A stretch of DNA of 61,035 nt, taken from assembly GCF_009766085.1 (NCBI RefSeq), contig NZ_LMUF01000043.1, positions 30,051 to 91,085 of the forward strand, read 5' to 3'. This DNA is from Burkholderia sp. S171 (GTDB taxonomy: Bacteria > Pseudomonadota > Gammaproteobacteria > Burkholderiales > Burkholderiaceae). The notes beneath the pieces were generated by a model. That model saw nothing but the letters and a program-made list of their open reading frames with translations. It ran no database searches and was not told the origin of the DNA. This document shows positions 1 through 8,560 of the stretch, in pieces (the stretch's first letter is position 1; every line of letters begins with the position of its first letter). The position numbers and the translations under genes are program-made.

Positions 1-2306
1 AGCCGCTTCTCGGAAGAAGCACAAAGCAATACAGGAATGGACTTCGACGTAGGCGTCCCCGCGCCATCGGCAACACTCGACAGTGGCACAAGCGGATTCG
101 TCTCCGGGTAATACGCACCAAGACAACCGCGCGGAATGTCATAGGGCACAAGCAGAAAGCTGTCCGCACGCCGCGTGATGCCGTCGTCCCAAACGCTCGT
201 GATATCCACCCGTTGACCCGCTTCGAACCCCAGCATCTCAATGTCGAGTTGATTGGCGAACAATACCCGCCGCTGCCCGTACACACCACGATAGCGGTCA
301 TCGAGACCATAGATTGTCGTGTTGTACTGATCGTGTGAACGAGTGGTCATGAGCGTCATCAAGCGCTCGCCATGAAGCGTCCGTGCACGATGAATCGGCG
401 TATCGAATTCAATGCCGTGCACAAGAAATTGCGCCTTGGCGCTCGGCGTATTCCACACTCGGTCGCGCGATGCCACGCCCAGATGAAACCCACCCGGATG
501 CTTGAGCCGCTCGTTGTAATTTTCGAAGCCAGGAATCACTTTCTCGATGCCATCGCGAATCAGCGCATAGTCGTTCGCGTTCGCGAGCCAGTCAACCTTG
601 GCGCTGCCGAGCGTGGCCAGCGCCATGCGCGCGACAATCGCAATCTCGGACAACAAATTCGGCGAAGCCGGGCGGTTCATGCCGTACGAAATGTGCACCA
701 TGCTCATGGAGTCTTCCACGCTCACGCCTTGCGCCACGCCGTTCTGCGTGTCGATTTCAGTGCGGCCGAGCGTGGGCAGGATCAGCGCGTCGCGGCCATG
801 AATCAGGTGGCTGCGGTTCAGCTTGGTCGTGATATGCACGGTCAGGTCGCACGAACGCATCGCTTCCCATACGCGTGGCGTATCGGGGGTCGCAATCGAA
901 AAATTGCCGCCCAACCCGATGAACACTTTGAGCTTGCCGGCAAGCATTGCTTCGATTGAACCCACGACGTCGTAGCCATGTTCGCGCGGCGGCTCGAAGT
1001 CGTACGCGGCACCGAGCCGGTCGAGAAACGCTTGCGTCGGCTGCTCTTCAATCCCAACCGTGCGGTCTCCCTGCACATTCGAATGCCCGCGCACCGGGCA
1101 CAGTCCCGCACCCAGCCGGCCGATGTTCCCGCGCATCATCATCAGGTTCGACAGGAGCTGCACGGTAGGCACGGAGTTCTTGTGCTGCGTAAGGCCCATA
1201 CCCCATGTCGAGATGACGGCGCGGCCGCGTGCGTAGATATCGGCGAGTTGCAGGACTTCATCTTTCGGCACGCCCAATTCCGCGACAATCGCATCCCAGC
1301 TTTCGGCGCGCAGGTCCTCGGCGAAGGCGTCGAAACCAACCGTATGCTCAGCGATGAACGCGATATCGAGCACGCGCGGCAAGCCTTGCGCGAGCGCCGA
1401 ATCGTCCAGTTCGATCACGCGTTTCGCCACGCCTTTGATCAACGCAAAATCCCCGCCAATCTTCGGCCGGATGAACACCGAACTGATTTTCGTGCTGCCG
1501 CCGGTGAGCATCTCGACCGGATGCTGCGGACTCGCGAAGCGTTCGAGACCGCGTTCACGCAGCGGGTTGATCGAGACGATGGTGGCGCCGCGTTTCGCGC
1601 AATCGCGCAGTTCTCCCAGCATCCGCGGGTGGTTTGTCGCCGGATTCTGGCCGAAGAGCAGCAGGGTGTCAGCGTGTTCGAAATCCTCGAGCGTCACGGT
1701 GCCCTTGCCCACGCCGACGGTTCCCGGCAAACCCCGGCTCGTGGCTTCGTGGCACATGTTCGAGCAGTCGGGGAAGTTGTTGGTACCGTACATGCGCACG
1801 AACAACTGGTACAGGAACGCGGCTTCGTTGCTCGCACGCCCCGACGTATAAAACGCGGCGCGATCGGGGTTATCGAGGCGATTCAGGTGGTCCGCGATCA
1901 GCGCAAACGCGTCATCCCACGCAATGGGCACGTAGCGGTCCCGGGCGGCATCGTAGACCAGCGGATCGGTCAGGCGGCCATGCTGTTCAAGCTCGTAGTC
2001 CGACTGCGCCATCAACTGTTCAACGGTATGTTCTTCGAAAAACGCCGGCGTGACCCGCTTGCTGGTGGACTCGGCGGCCACGGCCTTTACACCGTTTTCG
2101 CAGAATTCGAACGTGGAAGCGTGCTCGCGATCCGGCCAGGCGCAACCGGGGCAATCGAAACCGTCGGGCTGGTTCTGCCCAAACAGCGTGCGGTAATTCC
2201 CGCCCGACACCTTTTCCTTGAGCAGATTGAGGGCGACATATTTCAACGCGCCCCAGCCCGCTGCGGGGTGCGTGTACGGTTCAATGCGTGGTTCGGGTTT
2301 TTTCAC
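1..2306 (-). CDS. FdhF/YdeP-family molybdopterin oxidoreductase (3' end cut by window edge)
   Basis: About 768 residues are readable on the minus strand from a GTG at 2306. No stop is reached before base 1, but family length (about 760-780) suggests only a few residues are missing. The protein reads as a formate-dehydrogenase-H-like alpha subunit of the FdhF/YdeP group: an N-terminal segment with DCPGCAWPD, then the molybdopterin core with motifs such as LFGQNPATNHPRML and TWGMGLTQHKNSVPT, and a C-terminal cofactor-binding domain near TTRSHDQYNTTIYG. Substrate is not certain; YdeP relatives are linked to acid or redox stress rather than proven formate oxidation. The GTG is chosen because the upstream ATG frame stops after seven codons. 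It is divergent from the MocR regulator gene, which may control it. Confidence 0.88.
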   Translation of the reverse strand, partial: MKKPEPRIEPYTHPAAGWGALKYVALNLLKEKVSGGNYRTLFGQNQPDGFDCPGCAWPDREHASTFEFCENGVKAVAAESTSKRVTPAFFEEHTVEQLMAQSDYELEQHGRLTDPLVYDAARDRYVPIAWDDAFALIADHLNRLDNPDRAAFYTSGRASNEAAFLYQLFVRMYGTNNFPDCSNMCHEATSRGLPGTVGVGKGTVTLEDFEHADTLLLFGQNPATNHPRMLGELRDCAKRGATIVSINPLRERGLERFASPQHPVEMLTGGSTKISSVFIRPKIGGDFALIKGVAKRVIELDDSALAQGLPRVLDIAFIAEHTVGFDAFAEDLRAESWDAIVAELGVPKDEVLQLADIYARGRAVISTWGMGLTQHKNSVPTVQLLSNLMMMRGNIGRLGAGLCPVRGHSNVQGDRTVGIEEQPTQAFLDRLGAAYDFEPPREHGYDVVGSIEAMLAGKLKVFIGLGGNFSIATPDTPRVWEAMRSCDLTVHITTKLNRSHLIHGRDALILPTLGRTEIDTQNGVAQGVSVEDSMSMVHISYGMNRPASPNLLSEIAIVARMALATLGSAKVDWLANANDYALIRDGIEKVIPGFENYNERLKHPGGFHLGVASRDRVWNTPSAKAQFLVHGIEFDTPIHRARTLHGERLMTLMTTRSHDQYNTTIYGLDDRYRGVYGQRRVLFANQLDIEMLGFEAGQRVDITSVWDDGITRRADSFLLVPYDIPRGCLGAYYPETNPLVPLSSVADGAGTPTSKSIPVLLCASSEKR

Positions 2307-2456
2307 AATGCCTGCCGCGAATTCATGAGGGTTTTCACCAATGACTCAAGGCTACTGTGTTCCGAAAATGGCGCGGTATACAGAAAAATAGATAGACGAG
2401 GAGTACAGTTTGGGGCTTGCCGGGCTCGGCCAACCCCTTTTGCTCATTCACCTACC

Positions 2457-3887
2457 GTGACGCTCTACGAAAAACTGGCGGCCGAGATCGAAGAAGCTGT
2501 ACGGCGCGGCGTGTTTGCCGTGGGCGAGCGAGTGCCCTCGGTGCGGCAGGCAAGCGCCCAGCACGGCGTCAGTATCAAGACTGTTCTGCATGCATACGCG
2601 CTGCTGGAGAGCCGGGGCATGCTGGAAACCCGGCCGCAGTCGGGCTACTTCGTGCGCGAACTGCCTGCGCCGCAAGCGGTCAGCCAGACCGCCTCGCAAC
2701 CACCGCCGGTTGCATCGAAAGTCGATGTCAGCCGCCTCGTGCTGTCCACGCTTCGCTCCATCCGCTCGCAGGACGCCACGCCGCTCGGGTCACCGTATCC
2801 AGACCCATCGCTATTTCCGTGGCGTCGTATCAACCAGTTGGCAAACGCCATTGCACGACGGCATTCAAGCTGGAACCTGATGGACGACCTCCCGCCCGGC
2901 AACCCCGAACTGATCCGCCAGATCGCGCGGCGTTACGCGGAAAACGGCGTGCCTGTCGACCCTGACGAGATCGTCATCACTATGGGCGCCACCGAGGCCA
3001 TCAACCTGAGCCTGCAGGCGGTGGCGAAGCCGGGCGACACCGTCGCGGTCGAATCGCCGACTTATTACGCGATGCTCCACGCGATCGAGCGCCTCGGCAT
3101 GCGGGCGATCGAAGTGCCGACGCATCCGGCCGAAGGTATCGACATCGACGCACTCGCGATCATCATCCGTGAACACCGGATTGCCGCTTGCATGGTCATG
3201 CCGAACTTCCAGAATCCCTTGGGCTTTGTCATGTCGGACGCGAACAAGGAACGGCTTGTCGGCCTGCTCGCCGCGCACGAAATTCCGGTGATCGAAAACG
3301 ATGTGTACCAGGAGTTGTACTACGGCGAAGCCCGTCCGTCGGCGCTTAAGAACTTCGATAAAAAGGGCTTGGTGCTGCATTGCGCATCGTTTTCGAAGAG
3401 CCTGACGGCGTCTTACCGGATTGGCTGGGCGATGCCCGGGCGCTACCGCCAAGAGGTGGAAAAACTCAAGTTCCTGAATACGCTGACCACGCCTTCGGTG
3501 CCGCAGGTCGCGGTGGCCGACTACCTTCGGCAGGGCGGTTATGACCGTCATCTGCGGCATGTGCGCAAGGTGTACCGGCAGCAGGCACGGCTCATGATCG
3601 CGATGGTCGCGCGGTTTTTTCCCGCCGGCACGCAAACGTCCACGCCCATGGGAGGTTATGTGCTGTGGGTCCAATTACCTGGCAATGTCGACTCCATGGC
3701 GCTCTATGAAACCGCGCTCGCGCTCGGGATCACGATCGGACCGGGCACGATGTTTTCATCGCGCGATGCCTTCCGTCATTTCATCCGGCTCAACTACAGT
3801 TATCCCTGGAGCGCGCAGACGGAAGCGGCATTGAAGACGCTCGGCGAATTAGTCGCCGGCATGGCGCGCGGGAAAATCAGAGACTAG
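2457..3887 (+). CDS. MocR/PdxR-type regulator: GntR winged helix fused to class I aminotransferase fold
   Basis: A 476-residue protein. Residues 1-70 form a GntR winged helix (TLYEKLAAEIEEAVRRG, ERVPSVRQASAQHGVS), followed by a linker and a PLP-dependent aminotransferase fold from about residue 110. The Schiff-base lysine is K314 in SFSKSLTASYRIGW. MocR proteins are PLP-sensing transcription factors, usually acting on the divergent neighbour. The open frame continues far upstream (to 978), but that part is antisense to the molybdoenzyme and carries no domain, so the GTG at 2457, where GntR homology begins, is taken as start. Ligand and target are unknown; the divergent FdhF-like gene is the obvious candidate. 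Confidence 0.87.
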   Translation: MTLYEKLAAEIEEAVRRGVFAVGERVPSVRQASAQHGVSIKTVLHAYALLESRGMLETRPQSGYFVRELPAPQAVSQTASQPPPVASKVDVSRLVLSTLRSIRSQDATPLGSPYPDPSLFPWRRINQLANAIARRHSSWNLMDDLPPGNPELIRQIARRYAENGVPVDPDEIVITMGATEAINLSLQAVAKPGDTVAVESPTYYAMLHAIERLGMRAIEVPTHPAEGIDIDALAIIIREHRIAACMVMPNFQNPLGFVMSDANKERLVGLLAAHEIPVIENDVYQELYYGEARPSALKNFDKKGLVLHCASFSKSLTASYRIGWAMPGRYRQEVEKLKFLNTLTTPSVPQVAVADYLRQGGYDRHLRHVRKVYRQQARLMIAMVARFFPAGTQTSTPMGGYVLWVQLPGNVDSMALYETALALGITIGPGTMFSSRDAFRHFIRLNYSYPWSAQTEAALKTLGELVAGMARGKIRD

Positions 3888-3902
3888 AGACAGGGACAAA
3901 AC

Positions 3903-4229
3903 ATGAATGATGAGATTGACCCGGCACTGATCGCGATCCTTGCGCAGTTATGGCGGGCGGCGCAGGAGACACCGGAGCGGGCGTGGTCGCTCGCGAAGTT
4001 ATCGAAGCAATCGGGCGTGCCGATGAGCAGCCTGATTCGTCACCTGACCGCGCTGTCCGACGCGGCGTTGCTCGCCCCGGCCAATCCGGGTGACTCGAAT
4101 GACTCGAATGACTCGAATGCCAATGCTGAAAATAAGGCGAATACGCCCACGGCCGCGCTGAGCGAGGCGGGCCGCGAGCTATGCGCGCAATTATTCGCCC
4201 AAACACCTCCGGAGATCGACAAATCTTGA
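3903..4229 (+). CDS. Small winged-helix (ArsR-like) DNA-binding protein
   Basis: A 108-residue protein that starts 15 bases after the MocR stop behind an AGGGA ribosome site, so the two are probably co-transcribed. Residues 1-60 look like a helix-turn-helix (WSLAKLSKQSGVPMSSLIRHL), and the C-terminal part (LSEAGRELCAQLF) resembles the wing/end helix of MarR/ArsR proteins. Between them lies a low-complexity Asp-Ser-Asn linker made by three exact 9-bp repeats. No metal-binding cysteines are visible. Target unknown; it may act with MocR on the formate-dehydrogenase-like gene. Confidence 0.7.
   Translation: MNDEIDPALIAILAQLWRAAQETPERAWSLAKLSKQSGVPMSSLIRHLTALSDAALLAPANPGDSNDSNDSNANAENKANTPTAALSEAGRELCAQLFAQTPPEIDKS
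4092..4118 (+). repeat. Three tandem copies of GACTCGAAT inside a coding region
   Basis: Three perfect 9-bp units encode (Asp-Ser-Asn)x3 in the linker of the small winged-helix protein. The period is a multiple of three, so gain or loss of units changes linker length without shifting the frame. Confidence 0.9.
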
Positions 4230-4642
4230 ACGATCGTGCGTTTGCCTGAGTGCTATTGGCTGGTCATTGGCGATCGCTCGCAATTTCACGCGAGTTATTG
4301 CGATTCCGGCGGTGTAAATGGCAAGCCGTTGTAAGGAATATCGAATTATTTCGTGCGCCACTCGATTAAGGAAAAAACACTCAAGAATGCGCATTCGTGG
4401 GTAGGAACTATCAATTTTTTCCGAATGCTCGTATCGGTGATGTTATTTTTACCGAAATCTCAAGTATCGGAGAAACGCCTTGCACTGATCTCTCGAAAAA
4501 TTACTGATTTAATTCAATAACTTAGAAAATTTCCCCTATTCCTCAGATGTTTTAAGACAAAACGGAAAATTGAAAGGTTGTTTCAGGAAGTCGCGAATGC
4601 TCCGTAATCGTGTTCATCGTTGATCACACTGGAGAGCATGAG
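4230..4642. other. AT-rich intergenic region upstream of the chemoreceptor
   Basis: About 410 bases without a convincing gene, clearly richer in A and T than the flanks. It should hold the chemoreceptor promoter. I looked for a flagellar sigma-28 pattern and did not find a convincing one. Confidence 0.6.
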
Positions 4643-6343
4643 ATGAATTTGAGTAACTTCAAGATAGGCACCCGGCTTGGCGCGGGGTTCGCGGCGATTC
4701 TGCTGCTGTTATGTGCGGTTGGCGGGTTGACGCTGTGGCAGGCGTCCCATATCTACGCGGGCACGCTCGAACTGGGCAACAACCGGCTGCCAAGTGTCCA
4801 GGCTGCCGGCAAAATGCAGGCGTATGCCAACAATGCGCGCCGTACGACGTTGCGCGCGATCCTGGCGACCGATCCCAAGGAAAAGCAGGAACAGCGCGCG
4901 TCGCACGACGCTTCTGTCGTCAAGCTTCAGGAGGTTTTCACGAAATACGAGAAGCTCGTGTCTTCGCCTGAAGAGCAACAACTCTTCGACAACATCAAAA
5001 GCGCGTGGGCGCGCTATGCGGCTCTCGACGCGAAACTGCTCGACCTGTCCGACAAGGGTGAAACCGGATTCAATGACGCCCGTGCGCTGTCGAGTGGCGA
5101 AGCCGGCACCGCGTTCACCGACATGCTCAAGCTGATTGAAACGGATATCGAACTCAACCGTACTGGCGCGGAGGAGGAAGTCGCGCGCGCGGCATCGACT
5201 TATGACAACGCCATCGTGAGCACGGGCTTGCTGATCGCTGTTGCAGTGTTCGCCGGCATTGCAATCGGCTGGCTGATTACACGCTCCATTACCACGCCGA
5301 TCGGACGCGCTGTCGTGATTGCCGAGACCGTCGCTCGGGGTGACCTGACCGCGGAGATCGAAGTATCGGGCAAGGACGAAGCCAGTCAGTTGCTGGCGGC
5401 CATGCGTCACATGAACGAGCGTCTGGTCGATGTAGTGGGCCGGGTCCGCAACAGCAGCGACAGCATTGCGACCGGCTCTGCGGAGATTGCAGCAGGCAAT
5501 ACGGATCTTAGCCAGCGCACGGAAGAGCAGGCGGCTTCGCTGGAAGAAACCGCGGCGAGCATGGAGCAACTGACCGCGACCGTGAAGCAGAACGCGGAGA
5601 ACGCGCTGCAAGGCAATTCGCTGGCGGCGAACGCGTCGGAGACGGCCGTGCGCGGTGGCGAAGTCGTCAATCGCGTGGTCCAGACGATGAGCGAAATTTC
5701 CAGCAGCTCGGAACAGGTGGCCCAGATCATCACGGTGATCGAGGGCATTGCGTTCCAGACGAACATTCTTGCGCTGAACGCGGCAGTTGAAGCGGCGCGC
5801 GCCGGTGAGCAAGGCCGCGGGTTTGCGGTGGTGGCAGGCGAAGTGCGGACGCTGGCTCAACGCAGCGCGTCGGCGGCGAAGGAGATCAAGGACCTGATCA
5901 GCGCGTCCGTGCAGCGCGTGCAGGTCGGCACGCAGTTGGTTGACGAAGCCGGACGCACGATGGGTGAAGTGGTTCAGTCGGTCAAGCGCGTCACGGACCT
6001 GATGGGTGAGATCAGTGCGGCGTCGGGTGAACAGCATACGGGCATCGAGCAGGTCAATCAGGCAGTCATGCAGATGGATGAAGTGACGCAGCAGAACGCG
6101 GCGCTGGTTGAAGAAGCATCCGCCGCCGCGCAGTCGATGGCCGCTCAGTCGGGCACCTTGCGCGAGCTCGTGTCGGTCTTCCGGATCAGTGCTTCGGATC
6201 CGGTTGTACAGACCTTCACGCCGGCAAAAGCGGCCCCTGCGGTCAGCCGTCCGACGAGCAAGATGAAACCCGCGAAACGGGCGGCTGCTGCGCCCCGGAT
6301 CGCGCCGGTGGTGGGCAAGGATCCGGAATGGCAGACCTTCTGA
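4643..6343 (+). CDS. Methyl-accepting chemotaxis protein with C-terminal CheR-docking pentapeptide
   Basis: A 566-residue Tar/Tsr-like transmembrane chemoreceptor. It has TM1 at about residues 10-31, a periplasmic four-helix-bundle sensor to about 185, TM2 at about 190-213, a HAMP domain (GRAVVIAETVARGDL) and a long coiled-coil signalling domain with the conserved hairpin tip (GEQGRGFAVVAGEVRTLAQR). The last five residues, EWQTF, match the xWxxF tether used by CheR/CheB in enterobacterial high-abundance receptors. The ATG at 4643 follows GGAGAG; an in-frame ATG at 4610 lacks a good ribosome site. No other chemotaxis gene is nearby, so this is an orphan receptor. Ligand unknown. Confidence 0.93.
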   Translation: MNLSNFKIGTRLGAGFAAILLLLCAVGGLTLWQASHIYAGTLELGNNRLPSVQAAGKMQAYANNARRTTLRAILATDPKEKQEQRASHDASVVKLQEVFTKYEKLVSSPEEQQLFDNIKSAWARYAALDAKLLDLSDKGETGFNDARALSSGEAGTAFTDMLKLIETDIELNRTGAEEEVARAASTYDNAIVSTGLLIAVAVFAGIAIGWLITRSITTPIGRAVVIAETVARGDLTAEIEVSGKDEASQLLAAMRHMNERLVDVVGRVRNSSDSIATGSAEIAAGNTDLSQRTEEQAASLEETAASMEQLTATVKQNAENALQGNSLAANASETAVRGGEVVNRVVQTMSEISSSSEQVAQIITVIEGIAFQTNILALNAAVEAARAGEQGRGFAVVAGEVRTLAQRSASAAKEIKDLISASVQRVQVGTQLVDEAGRTMGEVVQSVKRVTDLMGEISAASGEQHTGIEQVNQAVMQMDEVTQQNAALVEEASAAAQSMAAQSGTLRELVSVFRISASDPVVQTFTPAKAAPAVSRPTSKMKPAKRAAAAPRIAPVVGKDPEWQTF

Positions 6344-6403
6344 TCGCTTGAGGTTTGAAGCTGGAAGTTAGAAAGCTGAAGGTTGAAAAGTGAAGCTTGA
6401 AGT

Positions 6404-6447
6404 CAAGCCGGCTGCAACGGACTGTGAAGTCCCTTGCAGCCGGCTTG
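6404..6447. terminator. Long perfect hairpin between convergent genes
   Basis: Arms CAAGCCGGCTGCAA (6404-6417) and its exact complement (6434-6447) pair over 14 bp. The loop adds a further GGAC/GTCC stem after one mismatch. It lies between the ends of the chemoreceptor and DUF1993 genes, as a bidirectional terminator would. There is no clear T-run on either side. Confidence 0.65.
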
Positions 6448-6480
6448 ATGCATTTGAGTGTGAGCAGCAGCCCAGTTTGA

Positions 6481-6990
6481 TCAGTAAGCGCCCATGTAGT
6501 CGCGCTTGCCGATATCCACGCCGTTGTGGCGCAGGATTGCATACGCGGTCGTCACGTGGAAGAAGAACTGGGGCAGTCCGTAGTGTTGCAGATAGGCGCT
6601 GCCGGCCAGCTTCTTCTCTTTCGGCGTACCCGGGCGCAGCACGATTTCCTTGTTTTCGCTGCCTTCGAATTGCGTGGCGTCAAACGTGCCGATGTAAGCC
6701 AGAGCCTTGGCCACCAGTGCTTGCAGATCGGCGAACGTGACTTCGGTATCGGCCCACGACGGCACGTCCACACCGGCGAGACGCGAGGTCACGCCCTTGG
6801 TGAAGTCAGCGGCGATCTGTACCTGGCGCACCAGCGGGAACATGTCCGGGAACAGACGTGCTTGCAGCAGCGCGTTCGGGTCGATGTTCTTTTCGGTGGC
6901 GTGCGTTTCCGCTTTCTTGAGCACGTCGGAGAGGGCGGTCAGCATCTGCTTGAAAACCGGGACGGACGTGCTGTACATGGAGATGGTCAT
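6481..6990 (-). CDS. DUF1993 family protein
   Basis: A 169-residue soluble protein of the DUF1993 family (MTISMYSTSVPVFKQML, VPSWADTEVTFADLQ, LPQFFFHVTTAYAILRHNGV). Members are all-helical and resemble DinB-like bundles; function is unknown. The ATG at 6990 follows a GAAAGAG ribosome site; the upstream extension of the frame has no family similarity. Monocistronic, and convergent with the chemoreceptor gene across a hairpin. Confidence 0.9.
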   Translation of the reverse strand: MTISMYSTSVPVFKQMLTALSDVLKKAETHATEKNIDPNALLQARLFPDMFPLVRQVQIAADFTKGVTSRLAGVDVPSWADTEVTFADLQALVAKALAYIGTFDATQFEGSENKEIVLRPGTPKEKKLAGSAYLQHYGLPQFFFHVTTAYAILRHNGVDIGKRDYMGAY

Positions 6991-7537
6991 GATCACTCTT
7001 TCAGTCGATGTGGGGTGCCGGCGCGAATAACGCTGCGCCGGGTTGTTTATCTTGTTTGATCTCGGGACATGTCCGGGCAGTTGAGTGAACCCGCTATGAG
7101 CCGGCTTTGAACCCGCCTGCCACGCGTCCGCCCATGCTGCTTGTCCCAGGAGGGCGGGAATCGCGTCAGGGCAAACCCTGCAGCAGTCGAGGCGCTTCAC
7201 CTGGCCCGGTATCGCTGCACCGCAGCGATACGACCGGCCGGACCTTTTCCTTTGATCCGGCATGCCCGGTACCGCGCAAGATTATAAGCGCGCCGCGGCA
7301 AATGCCTGGTGCGCGGGCTTTATCGTGTGTGGGTAGGCGTTGAACCCCGTATCGGGGTGGCCATTGAGAGAGGAGACACCCGCCTTGACAGTGTTCGCGC
7401 GGACGTTTGGTGTAATGTCTGCGTCGCGCGGTTCGCCCGCTTTTGGACGGAACCGGCTGACGACACTGTTTGCCGAACAAGGGTCAGCGGCCATGCCGCC
7501 GGTTCCGCTCGATTTTTACTTGGTCAGGAGGAAATGC
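6991..7537. other. Intergenic region with one strong hairpin
   Basis: About 550 bases between divergent genes. Short frames here overlap each other on both strands and show no domain, so I do not call a gene. The only clear structure is the palindrome at 7209-7231. Confidence 0.5.
7209..7231. repeat. Perfect 10-bp stem, 3-base loop palindrome
   Basis: GTATCGCTGC, loop ACC, then the exact complement, with CCGG flanking both sides. Too stable to ignore, but there is no T-run and no upstream gene for it to terminate, so its role (RNA hairpin, protein site or dispersed palindrome) is open. Confidence 0.75.
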
Positions 7538-7942
7538 ATGACTATTCGATGGAACCTGCTGGGGATCATCTTGTCGCTGTCGGTAGCCAGCAGCGCCGCC
7601 GATGCTCAGAAGCTCGACTGCAAGAACGCTTCTGATCAGTTGACTCTCAACGAATGCGCCGACAAGGACTTCAAGGCATCCGATGCGAAGCTGAACGAGG
7701 TCTATCGAGCGCTGTCGGCGAAAACCAGCCAGCAGGGGAAGACGAGCCTGCAAAATGCGCAGCGCGCATGGCTGGTTTACCGTGACGCACAGTGCCGGTT
7801 CGAGACCCTGGGTACGATTCACGGCAGCATTCACCCCATGGTCTCTGCGTCGTGCATGGACAAACTTACGCAGGCACAGACCAAGCTGCTCGGCGCGCAA
7901 TTGCACTGCGAAGAAGGGGATTTGTCATGCGGCGGCCAATAG
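7538..7942 (+). CDS. Secreted LprI/DUF1311 family protein
   Basis: A 134-residue protein with a typical signal peptide (residues 1-24, cleaved after ADA), then the DUF1311 pattern: LDCKNASDQLTLNECADKD, LNEVYRALS, and AQRAWLVYRDAQCRFE, with cysteines that can form disulfides. Related proteins include the lysozyme inhibitor LprI, so a periplasmic role in cell-envelope protection is possible but not shown. The ATG at 7538 is set by AGGAGG at 7526-7531; the longer frame upstream lacks a secretion signal. Confidence 0.87.
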   Translation: MTIRWNLLGIILSLSVASSAADAQKLDCKNASDQLTLNECADKDFKASDAKLNEVYRALSAKTSQQGKTSLQNAQRAWLVYRDAQCRFETLGTIHGSIHPMVSASCMDKLTQAQTKLLGAQLHCEEGDLSCGGQ

Positions 7943-7991
7943 TCCCATTTAGTCTTATAGCCTGGTAGTCCGATCACAAAAGGGCGCTCCT

Positions 7992-8447
7992 CTAGCCCGG
8001 CAGCAAGGTAATCCCGAAGCGCGGCGCAGCTTCCCGCATGCGTCCGATATCTTCCGGCCGCGGCGCAACGGGCGTGACGGGGCCGGCTTGGACGTCGGCG
8101 CAAGCGTCGACGAAGTCATCGAATCCGGCGGGCGTGCAGATGATCAAATACCTTGAAACCAGCTCCGTATTATTAGCGAGCCGATGCGCCACGTTGCGCG
8201 GCAGCAAAGCTGTCTCGCCTGCGCGCACGCTGACGAGCTGTCCATCGACTGTTACGTCGACAACACCCTCAAGAACGACGATGGTTTCCTCTTCGCGCTC
8301 ATGCACGTGCAGCGGCGTGGCCCGGTTCGGCGGTCCGAAAAACTCCATCATGCAGAAAGCACCGCCCGTCTCCTTTCCCGACATCAGCAACCGCACCCGC
8401 GTACCGGCAAAATTGTATTCAGGCGGCTCGATATTCAATACAAACAT
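7992..8447 (-). CDS. Single-domain cupin protein
   Basis: A 151-residue protein with one cupin barrel. The first metal motif reads PLHVHEREEETIVVLEG and the second is near LPRNVAHRLAN. Such proteins bind a divalent metal and include small dioxygenases, isomerases and quercetinase-like enzymes; substrate cannot be told here. The start at 8447 (MFVLNIEP) is preceded by GAGG at proper spacing. Divergent from a LysR gene 113 bases away, which probably controls it. Confidence 0.85.
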   Translation of the reverse strand: MFVLNIEPPEYNFAGTRVRLLMSGKETGGAFCMMEFFGPPNRATPLHVHEREEETIVVLEGVVDVTVDGQLVSVRAGETALLPRNVAHRLANNTELVSRYLIICTPAGFDDFVDACADVQAGPVTPVAPRPEDIGRMREAAPRFGITLLPG

Positions 8448-8560
8448 TGCATTCCTCGACAAGATCATGTGGCTTGGGGTGTTCACTATAAGTCGCAAGC
8501 CTTTCGAGAAAAAGATGCGTCGATGCCGTAACATTCACGGCAACATACCGTGAATCGATC

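Noticed and set aside
978..2456. Long open frame upstream of and continuous with the MocR gene
   Set aside because: It is antisense to the molybdoenzyme gene, whose translation is clearly a known family. MocR similarity starts only at 2457.
4230..4642. Flagellar sigma-28 promoter for the chemoreceptor
   Set aside because: I found no convincing TAAA-N15-GCCGATAA-like pattern.
4709..6037. 442-residue frame on the minus strand
   Set aside because: Shadow of the chemoreceptor gene; Arg/His-rich composition with no domain.
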